Positions 1 to 5,427 of a stretch of DNA of 5,427 nt are shown one piece after another (the first letter of the stretch is position 1; each line of letters starts with the position of its first letter). The DNA is taken from positions 1 to 5,427 of the forward strand of contig JAUUVJ010000315.1 in assembly GCA_030589605.1 (NCBI GenBank), written 5' to 3'. The translations under genes were made by a program, and so were the position numbers. Below the pieces are notes generated by a model, which made no database searches, was not told the origin of the DNA, and saw only the letters and a list, made by a program, of their open reading frames with translations. Origin of the DNA: Candidatus Hodarchaeota archaeon (GTDB lineage: Archaea > Asgardarchaeota > Heimdallarchaeia > Hodarchaeales > Hodarchaeaceae).

Positions 1-192
1 ATATGTTCTTAAAACAGGAACATAATTTTTACGATAATGTGATGATTATGACTTCAGGTAAGAATTCATTTTATTTCAGGACTATTATATCTTTACTTAA
101 AGAAAGCTAATGAAGAACAAAAAGGTGTTATTATAACAGAAAAAGTTAAAGAAAGAAACTTAGAAGAACTCTTAGGAAAGGATTTTTCCTAA
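1..192 (+). CDS. 3' end of an unrecognised plus-strand gene, reading frame interrupted
   Basis: I do not recognise this protein; only its last few dozen codons are in the window. The final segment is open from 52 to the TAA at 190-192 and reads as a charged tail (KKANEEQKGVIITEKVKERN, then LEELLGKDFS), which looks like a real soluble C terminus. This segment has no ATG, GTG or TTG codon in frame, so it cannot start on its own. A second frame is open from the left edge (ATG at 3-5) to a TAA at 108-110 and reads HNFYDNVMIMTSGKNSFYF. The two frames overlap over 52-110 and would be joined by a +1 shift or by removing a short segment. Either this is one gene with a frame break (true frameshift, sequencing indel or pseudogene), or one of the two frames is open by chance. 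The gene is convergent with the ABC operon. Coding status is moderately likely; function is unknown. Confidence 0.4.
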
Positions 193-193
193 G
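171..193. terminator. Bidirectional hairpin terminator between convergent genes
   Basis: CTTAGGAAA (171-179) and TTTCCTAAG (185-193) form a perfect 9-bp stem with a 5-nt loop. The sequence is followed by a T-rich stretch on both sides: positions 194-207 for plus-strand transcripts, and the complement of about 145-170 for minus-strand transcripts. It lies 12 nt past the stop of the minus-strand ABC operon, and its right arm contains the TAA at 190-192 that ends the plus-strand gene. One element could therefore end transcription from both directions. The structure is seen directly; the terminator role is inferred from its position. Confidence 0.6.
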
Positions 194-205
194 TTTATCT
201 TTCAT

Positions 206-2056
206 TTAAGGATTAGTAACCACTTCAGTAATAGCTTCCTGAGCAGAATCGGTTGGAGTCCATGTTATTTCTTGATGCTTGAAGTATGTGTTGTAAAGAT
301 TGGCGTATTCTCCCTCCTTCTTTAAGAGAGCTTCATGACTTCCTTGTTCGATGACTTCTCCTTTATCAATAACAATGATACGATCTGCATCCTTAACAGT
401 GCTTAATCGATGTGCGATAACTATAGAAGTACGGTTTTTCATCAATTCTTCAAGGGATTCCTGGATAATGCTCTCAGTATAGGCATCAACAGATGAAGTT
501 GCTTCATCGAGTATTAAAATTCTTGGATCACAGAGAAGAGCTCGTGCAAAACTGATTAATTGTCTTGTACCAGTTGATAATAATGCTCCTCCTTCACCAA
601 CAGATGATTTCAACCCATCATTTAGATAACCAATTATTTCATCTGCTTTCACGATTTTCAAAGCTCTCAGAACGTCCTCGTCAGAAGCTTCTTGTCTGCC
701 ATAACGAATGTTCTCTTCGACTGTTCCGTGAAAAAGAAATGGCTTCTGCAATACAACTCCCACGTGTCTACGATAGGATTTCAGTTTAATATCACGAATA
801 TTATTTCCATCAATTAACACAGTACCTTTCTGAAATTCATAGAAACGTGAGAGAAGTGAAATAATACTTGTTTTACCTGCTCCTGTGTGTCCTACAATTG
901 CCAATTTTTCTCCTGGATTAATTGTTAAGGAAAAATTCGTCAGAACAGGTTGTTCGGGGACATATGCAAAATCAACATTCTTGAATTCGATTTTCCCCTC
1001 AATTCTATCTAATTCAATTGAACCTTCATCTTTTATCTCAGGTTCAGTATCTATTACCTCTAAAATTCTTTCAAAGGCCGCTAGACCTTGTTGAACTTGA
1101 GCATAGAAACTAACCAATTGGGTTACAGGGAAAAAGAATCGTGCAAGATACGATATAAAAAGGTAGACGATTCCTGCACTAAGACCACCTTGAATAGCGG
1201 ATTGACCTCCAATGAAAATAATGGTTAATGTTCCAGCAATAGATATCAATTCAACTGCTGGAAAAAAGCTAGTCATCGCTAACTGTTGTTTAAATCCCGC
1301 AGAATAATGTTTTTGATTTATTTTCTTGAAATCTTCTAAACTCTCGTTCTCCATTCCAAAAGATTTTGAAACACGGATACCATTAACAGATTCAGCTATC
1401 GCAGCATTGATTTCACCATGAACTTTTCGGAATGTCCTACTTAAGGATCGAGCAACTTTTCTGAAAAGAATTGACATAATAGCAAGAATAGGTACTACAC
1501 AAGCAGAGAGTAAAGCTAATGGAAGGTCTATGAATGCTAGTACAAGGAAAATAGATAGTAAAGTAAATATTTGACCTATAACAGAGGTTATAAAAGTAAC
1601 AACTTGTCCGTAATCTCCTGCATCACGAGAAACGCGGGAATTTAATTGGCCACTACGATGTTTATCAAAAAATTTCATATCTTGACGAGCCAAACCATCA
1701 AAAATATCACCACGAAGGGTAACCATGAAGTCAGGTACAAGTTTAGCAAATTGAATGTTAACTGTGTAATCTATTACCCATTGAAGTATACTAATAATAC
1801 AAAAACTAAATGCCCCAATCAGAAGAAAAGATTTTAAGAGATCATTCATTGTTGCGTTTTCTAAACCATCTATGACCAGTGCAAAAATAATCGGAGTTGT
1901 CAAACTGATTAATGTCCCGACGGACATAGCAATAACTATAATGATTGCTGGTTTCTTAAATGGAGCTAATCGAATGAGAGATCGTTTAAACAACTCAATA
2001 TCGGAATAGTGGCGTTCTTGTTTACTTTTTTCTAATCCATCAAATATCCACCCCAT
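206..2056 (-). CDS. Heterodimeric ABC exporter, subunit with catalytic Walker B (TM288/LmrD-like)
   Basis: This 616-residue half-transporter has one membrane domain fused to one ATPase domain, the usual length for the type IV (ABCB-like) exporter family. About six hydrophobic helices lie near residues 36-57, 74-96, 152-176, 178-197, 260-282 and 290-312. The nucleotide-binding domain starts near 355: A-loop Tyr365, Walker A GHTGAGKT (389-396, Lys395), Q-loop Gln437, signature LSTGT (493-497), Walker B ILILDE with catalytic Glu518, D-loop SSVD (521-524) and switch His549. An intact Walker B paired with a deviant signature is the mark of the catalytic partner in asymmetric heterodimers such as TM287/TM288, LmrCD and BmrCD. 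The protein should sit in the cytoplasmic membrane and drive ATP-dependent export; the substrate cannot be predicted. The ATG at 2054-2056 is chosen because GGAGGT lies 7 nt upstream and the neighbouring stop codon is 1 nt away. The final Gln of the signature is Thr here, which I consider unusual even for this class. Confidence 0.93.
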   Translation of the reverse strand: MGWIFDGLEKSKQERHYSDIELFKRSLIRLAPFKKPAIIIVIAMSVGTLISLTTPIIFALVIDGLENATMNDLLKSFLLIGAFSFCIISILQWVIDYTVNIQFAKLVPDFMVTLRGDIFDGLARQDMKFFDKHRSGQLNSRVSRDAGDYGQVVTFITSVIGQIFTLLSIFLVLAFIDLPLALLSACVVPILAIMSILFRKVARSLSRTFRKVHGEINAAIAESVNGIRVSKSFGMENESLEDFKKINQKHYSAGFKQQLAMTSFFPAVELISIAGTLTIIFIGGQSAIQGGLSAGIVYLFISYLARFFFPVTQLVSFYAQVQQGLAAFERILEVIDTEPEIKDEGSIELDRIEGKIEFKNVDFAYVPEQPVLTNFSLTINPGEKLAIVGHTGAGKTSIISLLSRFYEFQKGTVLIDGNNIRDIKLKSYRRHVGVVLQKPFLFHGTVEENIRYGRQEASDEDVLRALKIVKADEIIGYLNDGLKSSVGEGGALLSTGTRQLISFARALLCDPRILILDEATSSVDAYTESIIQESLEELMKNRTSIVIAHRLSTVKDADRIIVIDKGEVIEQGSHEALLKKEGEYANLYNTYFKHQEITWTPTDSAQEAITEVVTNP

Positions 2057-2057
2057 T

Positions 2058-3908
2058 TTATGAACCTCCTACAGGTGCTAATTTCGTTCGAGCTTCCGTA
2101 TCACCAATTAATGGAGGTAATTCGGCATGTTTTCCAAAAATTCTTCTATAATCTTGTGATGTGCGGATAAGCTTAGAATGATGACCTCGCCCAACAATTT
2201 TTCCTTCTTTAAGAACAACAACCACATCAGCATTACGTATTAGACTAAGACGATGTGTAATGATGAACGTTGTCCTGTGCAGAGCTACTTCTTGAATCGC
2301 TTTGATGATCTCCTCTTCTGTTCTAGAATCCACACTACTTGTCGAATCATCAAGAATCAAGATTCTAGGGTTGGTGATAAATGTTCTAGCAATCGCAATC
2401 CTCTGTTTCTGTCCACCAGACAGTTGACTGCCTCCTTCACCCGCATTTGTTTCATATTTCTTAGGCTGCTCTATAATAAAGTCATGAATTTGAGCTAAAC
2501 GAGCAGCTTGCTCAATTTCTCCTTGAGTAGCGTCTCGCTTTCCTATAGCAATATTTTCTTTCAATGATCGTGGAAATAAATAAATATCCTGTTCAATGAA
2601 CCCGATTCCTTTTCTCAGTGAATCAAGAGAATATTCTGTAATATCAGTATTATCTATCTTTATTGTACCTTCGTAATTGTATAATCGAAGAAGAAGCTTA
2701 ACTAAGGACGATTTTCCAGATCCTGTAGGACCAACGATTGCTACGGTCTGGAATGGAGCAATATGAAGATTAATATTCTCTAATACAGGCCTTTTTGTCT
2801 GAGGGTACTTAAAAGTTACATTCTCTAATTTAATGTCTCCAGTAGCTGAAGGTGGGAATTCTATTGTATTTTCTTGATGCCCATTTTCACCTGCTTGACC
2901 AAACATAACTTTATGAATCCTTTGAGCTCCTGCTATACCACCATTGAACATACCTATTCCGAAACTTATAATATAAGTAGGAGCAATAAGAGTAGCTAGC
3001 ATACCATTATAAGCAATTAACCCACCAATAGTGAAATCTCTAAAGAGGATCAACAATACTCCAACAAAGAAAGAAAACCCCATTGCAGCGTATAACACTA
3101 AAGTAGGATAATAACGAGCTTGGAGGATTTGTTGTTTTTCCCAAGTATTTCTAAAATCAATCACATATTTCATGAACTTCTTTTTCTCATATTCTTCTTC
3201 ACCGAAAGCTCGAACAACCTCTGCTCCCATTATATTATCTTGAATAGCTTCAGCAATACCAGACCATTTGCGCATAAAAGTTCTTTGAATTGGCCCCATC
3301 TTTTTATTATACCTTAACGCAGTCCAAATATATACAAGAAAGAAAGGAATCGAAATTAGCATTAGTTCCATAGACTTCAAAGCTGTAAAAATGAGTGCTG
3401 CAGTAATAAATAGAGAAACAAAGACATCAGTAATCATAGCGAATCCAAACATAATCTGGGATAGTTGACCCATATCATTTGTCGCTAAAGCCATTAGTTC
3501 TCCAGTTGGAGTTGCATCATGAAATTTTAGGGGTTTTTCTTGAATTTTAGCAAAGAATTCTTCTCTTATTCGGCGTTGAGTACCCCAAGATAATTTTTGT
3601 TGAAAGAAAGTTCCAATTATACCTAAAAAAACTTGTAAGAACCCTAAAATTAAGATTAAACCGACAAAATGAATCAGTAAATCTAATTGTTCATCGGTTG
3701 TTAGCAGATCATTGAGATCAATAACAGCCAAATCGAGCGCAGAACCAACGACAACTGGAATGATAGTTCTTGCCATAATAGCGAATATCGTGCAACCAAT
3801 TACTATAATGATTAAAAATGGATTTGCTAATATTTGACCAATAAACCATTTCCGAAATCCTGTTTGTTGTCCTGATAACTTTGATGAGGAAGATTCACCG
3901 ATACTCAT
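2058..3908 (-). CDS. Heterodimeric ABC exporter, subunit with degenerate Walker B (TM287/LmrC-like)
   Basis: This is the first gene of the operon and encodes a 616-residue half-transporter, counted from the ATG at 3906-3908. After a short polar N terminus rich in Ser, about six membrane helices lie near residues 29-53, 76-100, 151-176, 180-199, 267-290 and 293-321. The ATPase domain has A-loop Tyr368, Walker A GPTGSGKSS (393-401, Lys399), Q-loop Gln440, canonical signature LSGGQ (496-500), Walker B ILILDD with Asp521 in place of the catalytic Glu, D-loop SSVD (524-527) and switch His552. The Glu-to-Asp change marks the degenerate-site subunit of heterodimeric exporters; its LSGGQ completes the working ATP site of the partner encoded immediately downstream. 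A GTG start at 3918-3920 would add MCVC, encoded by a GT repeat, and has a weak AGG 5 nt before it. I prefer the ATG because the extra residues look like translated repeat. The role as a membrane exporter subunit is confident; the substrate is unknown. Confidence 0.92.
   Translation of the reverse strand: MSIGESSSSKLSGQQTGFRKWFIGQILANPFLIIIVIGCTIFAIMARTIIPVVVGSALDLAVIDLNDLLTTDEQLDLLIHFVGLILILGFLQVFLGIIGTFFQQKLSWGTQRRIREEFFAKIQEKPLKFHDATPTGELMALATNDMGQLSQIMFGFAMITDVFVSLFITAALIFTALKSMELMLISIPFFLVYIWTALRYNKKMGPIQRTFMRKWSGIAEAIQDNIMGAEVVRAFGEEEYEKKKFMKYVIDFRNTWEKQQILQARYYPTLVLYAAMGFSFFVGVLLILFRDFTIGGLIAYNGMLATLIAPTYIISFGIGMFNGGIAGAQRIHKVMFGQAGENGHQENTIEFPPSATGDIKLENVTFKYPQTKRPVLENINLHIAPFQTVAIVGPTGSGKSSLVKLLLRLYNYEGTIKIDNTDITEYSLDSLRKGIGFIEQDIYLFPRSLKENIAIGKRDATQGEIEQAARLAQIHDFIIEQPKKYETNAGEGGSQLSGGQKQRIAIARTFITNPRILILDDSTSSVDSRTEEEIIKAIQEVALHRTTFIITHRLSLIRNADVVVVLKEGKIVGRGHHSKLIRTSQDYRRIFGKHAELPPLIGDTEARTKLAPVGGS
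2064..2069 (-). promoter_or_regulatory. Shine-Dalgarno site GGAGGT of the second ABC gene
   Basis: GGAGGT on the minus strand lies 7 nt before the ATG at 2056-2054. It is placed inside the last codons of the upstream gene, where it encodes Gly-Gly of the terminal VGGS. Stop codon TAA (2060-2058), one spacer base, then ATG is a layout expected for translational coupling or re-initiation, which would help keep the two exporter subunits in balance. The site fixes the start codon of the downstream gene. Confidence 0.85.
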
Positions 3909-3909
3909 G

Positions 3910-3920
3910 CACACACACAC
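3910..3920 (-). repeat. (GT)n dinucleotide tract next to the exporter start codon
   Basis: An uninterrupted 11-nt run, GTGTGTGTGTG on the minus strand, ends 1 nt before the ATG of the first ABC gene. It provides an alternative in-frame GTG start at 3918-3920. If that GTG were used, gain or loss of one 2-nt unit would throw the gene out of frame. If the ATG at 3906-3908 is used, a length change would only alter the leader. The repeat is seen directly; any role in expression is inference, and the tract is short. Confidence 0.6.
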
Positions 3921-3941
3921 TAAAACCTAAGAGTTATTATG

Positions 3942-3961
3942 TAATACTGTTATCAGTGTTA
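3942..3961. promoter_or_regulatory. 20-bp imperfect palindrome, candidate operator or leader hairpin
   Basis: TAATACTG (3942-3949), TTAT, then CAGTGTTA (3954-3961) form two 8-bp arms that match at 7 of 8 positions; the inner ACTG/CAGT arms are perfect. It lies about 35-55 bp upstream of the exporter start and downstream of the nearest TATA-like box, where a repressor dimer could block transcription. Drug-exporter operons are often controlled by winged-helix or TetR-type regulators that bind such sites. No regulator gene is in the window, so the function is inferred only from symmetry and position. Confidence 0.35.
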
Positions 3962-3973
3962 CCTTAAGAAGGT
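3961..3973. promoter_or_regulatory. 13-bp inverted repeat near the expected transcription start
   Basis: ACCTT (3961-3965), AAG, then AAGGT (3969-3973) is a perfect 5-bp inverted repeat. It directly abuts the 20-bp palindrome at 3942-3961, sharing one base. It lies about 25-37 bp downstream of the TATA-like box at 3998-4007, so it overlaps or closely follows the region where archaeal transcription would begin. It could be part of a regulator site or a small leader hairpin, but a repeat this short can also arise by chance. Confidence 0.25.
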
Positions 3974-3997
3974 CATTTTAGTGGCAAGCTATTTCAG

Positions 3998-4007
3998 CTT
4001 TTTAAAG
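3998..4007 (-). promoter_or_regulatory. Candidate TATA box of the ABC exporter operon
   Basis: The minus strand reads CTTTAAAAAG, which resembles the archaeal TATA element. Initiation about 25 nt downstream would begin near 3975 and give a leader of roughly 65 nt. Two other AT-rich boxes are possible: TTTTATAG around 4083-4090 and AAAAATATG around 4025-4035. They would give longer leaders. AT richness makes any single choice uncertain. Confidence 0.3.
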
Positions 4008-4104
4008 AAAGAAAAAAGATCTTATCATATTTTTATTGCATAGGTTCAGCGATCAGAGCTCAATATCAAACATAATGCTAATCTATAAAATCAGCTAAAT
4101 TCCT

Positions 4105-4136
4105 AAAAAAAAGAAAGGAAAGAGAGAAATCTCTCT
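4105..4136 (-). terminator. Hairpin and T-tract terminator of the surface-protein gene
   Basis: Right after the stop codon at 4144-4146 the minus strand reads AGAGAG-ATTT-CTCTCT (4136-4121), a perfect 6-bp stem with a 4-nt loop. A pyrimidine run follows, ending in eight consecutive T residues (4112-4105). Archaeal termination depends mainly on the U-tract, which is present, and the hairpin strengthens the call. It separates the surface-protein gene from the exporter operon on the same strand, arguing that the two are independent transcription units. Confidence 0.75.
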
Positions 4137-4143
4137 ACTCATT

Positions 4144-5427
4144 TTAGTTTAGTTTTTTTCTTGAAATTGGGAGAAGAACTAAAAGACCTACTAAGACAAT
4201 CACTAATTCAAAGCCAGGTGTAATGTTTATATCTTCACCTTCACTGCGAACAGTGAGAATCTCCACATGACTGGATTGTATATTCAATGTTGTCATAGCA
4301 CGAATTGTACAAGTATGTTTACCTGAAGAATCAGGTGTGAATGACCCAGTATAAGTAACATTAGTACTTGTACTAGTTAATTCAGTCATTGTTATTTTGT
4401 AATTCGTACCATTTTCATGTTGGATATCAAGAGTTACACTACTGATTATTGCTTCAGTTTTTTCAATTACAACAGTGAATTCTACTGTAGTGCCAACATC
4501 AACGGTATTACTTGGTGAAACATCTACAGATAGTATTTCAGGTCCTTCGTTAACATAGATAGTTCTCGTGCCTGATACACTAATGTCTCCTATACCATCT
4601 TCAGCTGTGATACTAGCAATATATTCACCGATTGTATTGAAAGTGACTGTTACTGTCCATAGTTCCCCATAAGTGCCAAGTCCTGCATAAACCATAGGAT
4701 AAGAATCCCCTCCAATGTAAAGAGTTAAACTCTTAACACTATCATTATCCCACACGTCTGCATCAAACTTGATTGCTCCACCTGGTTTTACAGAGGAAGA
4801 ATTTACTGCAAAATAATCGGTTCTTAAGAATACTGGGCCTCCTAATACCTGATAAGATATCAATCCAGTTTCTGTGGTACCATCAGAGGAATGGGCTTTA
4901 ATAATTATATCCCAAGTATCACCACGATCGAAAAGTAGGGTTACTGACCATTTTTCAATATTCTCGTAGTCATCAGTTTTTGCTAATGCAATCGTTTTAT
5001 AAGCAAATCCTCTTACACTAATTTCAATTTCCATTGAAGTGATATAGTCTCCTCCTGACTTAAGAATGGTTACTTCAAACAGTGTTGAATCATCAACAAA
5101 AAATATGCCAAAGATTGGAGAAATTAAAGCAATACTGATCTCATTTGGTTTATTTGGATCGAAATCTGAATATATATAATTTCCACTTAACAGATGATGA
5201 TCATGTGATTGATCTAGCTGGATCCATTCGGTAACTCCTCCATCCAAATTATAGTGTGAAATTTGAGCTCCTTGGAGGAATCCTGATTGATAAATTTGAT
5301 CACAAATAAATATCATAGTCAAATTATGACGTCCAACTGCTAAGTCATAGACCGTTAGCCAAGCGTTGGTAATGTGATTATCTGATACTTGTTCCTCTAA
5401 AGTTACATCTAAGTCGAGTTCTAATCC
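4144..5427 (-). CDS. Secreted Ig-like repeat surface protein with PGF-CTERM-like anchor, N terminus missing
   Basis: The frame is open through the right edge, so the visible 427 residues are the C-terminal part of a larger protein. A TTG at 5320-5322 lies inside the frame, but 35 further codons upstream are open, so it is not a convincing start. The body is beta-rich with three diverged tandem Ig-like units at about residues 94-195, 197-292 and 296-393. Each has an early S-x-(L/I/V)-x-(L/I)-x-I strand and a later Gly-rich turn before alternating hydrophobics. Six N-x-S/T sequons are visible (NLT, NSS, NDS, NGT, NVT, NIT), consistent with a glycosylated outer-surface protein. The end has PGF (404-406), a hydrophobic segment (ELVIVLVGLLVLLP) and a basic tail (SRKKLN). 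This resembles the three-part archaeal PGF-CTERM signal handled by archaeosortase. The role is probably cell-surface structure, adhesion or ligand binding; no catalytic motif is seen. The gene has its own terminator at 4105-4136. Confidence 0.85.
   Translation of the reverse strand, partial: GLELDLDVTLEEQVSDNHITNAWLTVYDLAVGRHNLTMIFICDQIYQSGFLQGAQISHYNLDGGVTEWIQLDQSHDHHLLSGNYIYSDFDPNKPNEISIALISPIFGIFFVDDSTLFEVTILKSGGDYITSMEIEISVRGFAYKTIALAKTDDYENIEKWSVTLLFDRGDTWDIIIKAHSSDGTTETGLISYQVLGGPVFLRTDYFAVNSSSVKPGGAIKFDADVWDNDSVKSLTLYIGGDSYPMVYAGLGTYGELWTVTVTFNTIGEYIASITAEDGIGDISVSGTRTIYVNEGPEILSVDVSPSNTVDVGTTVEFTVVIEKTEAIISSVTLDIQHENGTNYKITMTELTSTSTNVTYTGSFTPDSSGKHTCTIRAMTTLNIQSSHVEILTVRSEGEDINITPGFELVIVLVGLLVLLPISRKKLN

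Noticed and set aside
2..24. Inverted repeat TATGTTC / GAACATA with a 9-nt loop at the left edge
   Set aside because: The 7-bp arms are AT-rich and lie in a possible coding frame cut off by the window edge; no role can be supported.
565..789. Open plus-strand frame antisense to the downstream ABC gene
   Set aside because: It lies wholly inside the ATPase domain coding region on the other strand and has a low-complexity His/Leu/Gln-rich translation; it is a shadow.
885..1094. Open plus-strand frame antisense to the Walker A region
   Set aside because: It is fully covered by a conserved coding sequence on the other strand and its product looks like no protein family.
1646..1837. Open plus-strand frame antisense to the membrane domain
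   Set aside because: It is a shadow of the membrane-helix coding region, with no ribosome site or family resemblance.
2253..2498. Open plus-strand frame antisense to the ATPase domain of the upstream ABC gene
   Set aside because: The opposite strand encodes LSGGQ, Walker B and H-loop here, which explains the sequence fully.
3120..3317. Open plus-strand frame with a hydrophobic Phe-rich translation
   Set aside because: It is the reverse of Glu/Lys-rich membrane-domain codons and a shadow, not a small membrane protein gene.
4321..4375. Two small palindromes: ACCTGA-AGAA-TCAGGT and TAGTAC-TT-GTACTA
   Set aside because: Both have 6-bp arms inside the Thr/Ser-rich coding sequence of the surface protein; repeated Thr and Ser codons easily create such symmetry.
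5320..5322. TTG as the start codon of the surface protein
   Set aside because: The frame continues open for 35 codons to the window edge with protein-like sequence, so the gene is cut by the edge rather than starting here.

Overview
The window is AT-rich (roughly 65% A+T by eye). It most likely comes from an archaeal chromosome, possibly of the Asgard group. The evidence is a secreted Ig-like repeat protein that ends in a PGF-CTERM-like anchor (PGF, hydrophobic helix, Arg/Lys tail), a strong GGAGGT Shine-Dalgarno site, compact gene packing and TATA-like boxes upstream of the operon. The group-level placement is inference; no rRNA, tRNA or universal marker gene is present to confirm it.

Layout from left to right. 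Positions 1-192 hold the 3' end of a plus-strand gene whose reading frame is broken: an upstream frame is open until 110, and a start-less downstream frame is open from 52 to the stop at 190-192. A perfect 9-bp hairpin (171-193) covers that stop codon and lies between convergent genes. Positions 206-3908 hold a two-gene minus-strand operon for a heterodimeric ABC exporter. The upstream gene (2058-3908) encodes the subunit with a degenerate Walker B (Asp-Asp) and a canonical LSGGQ. The downstream gene (206-2056) encodes the subunit with the catalytic Glu and an atypical LSTGT signature. Together they would make one working and one degenerate ATP site, as in TM287/TM288, LmrCD and BmrCD. The second start codon lies 1 nt after the first stop codon, with its ribosome site inside the upstream coding sequence.

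Positions 3909-4143 form the control region of the operon. It contains an 11-nt (GT)n tract touching the start codon, an imperfect 20-bp palindrome, a 13-bp inverted repeat, TATA-like boxes, and the hairpin-plus-T-tract terminator of the next gene. Positions 4144-5427 are the C-terminal 427 residues of a large surface protein on the minus strand; its N terminus lies beyond the right edge.

The exporter is the only functional unit that can be reconstructed. Its substrate cannot be read from the sequence; drugs or other amphiphiles and lipids are the usual cargo of this family. The surface protein has its own terminator and is probably a separate transcription unit. I see no CRISPR array, mobile element, tRNA or rRNA. 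The items most worth following up are the broken or intron-like frame at 52-110, the LSTGT signature, and the palindromes in front of the exporter operon.
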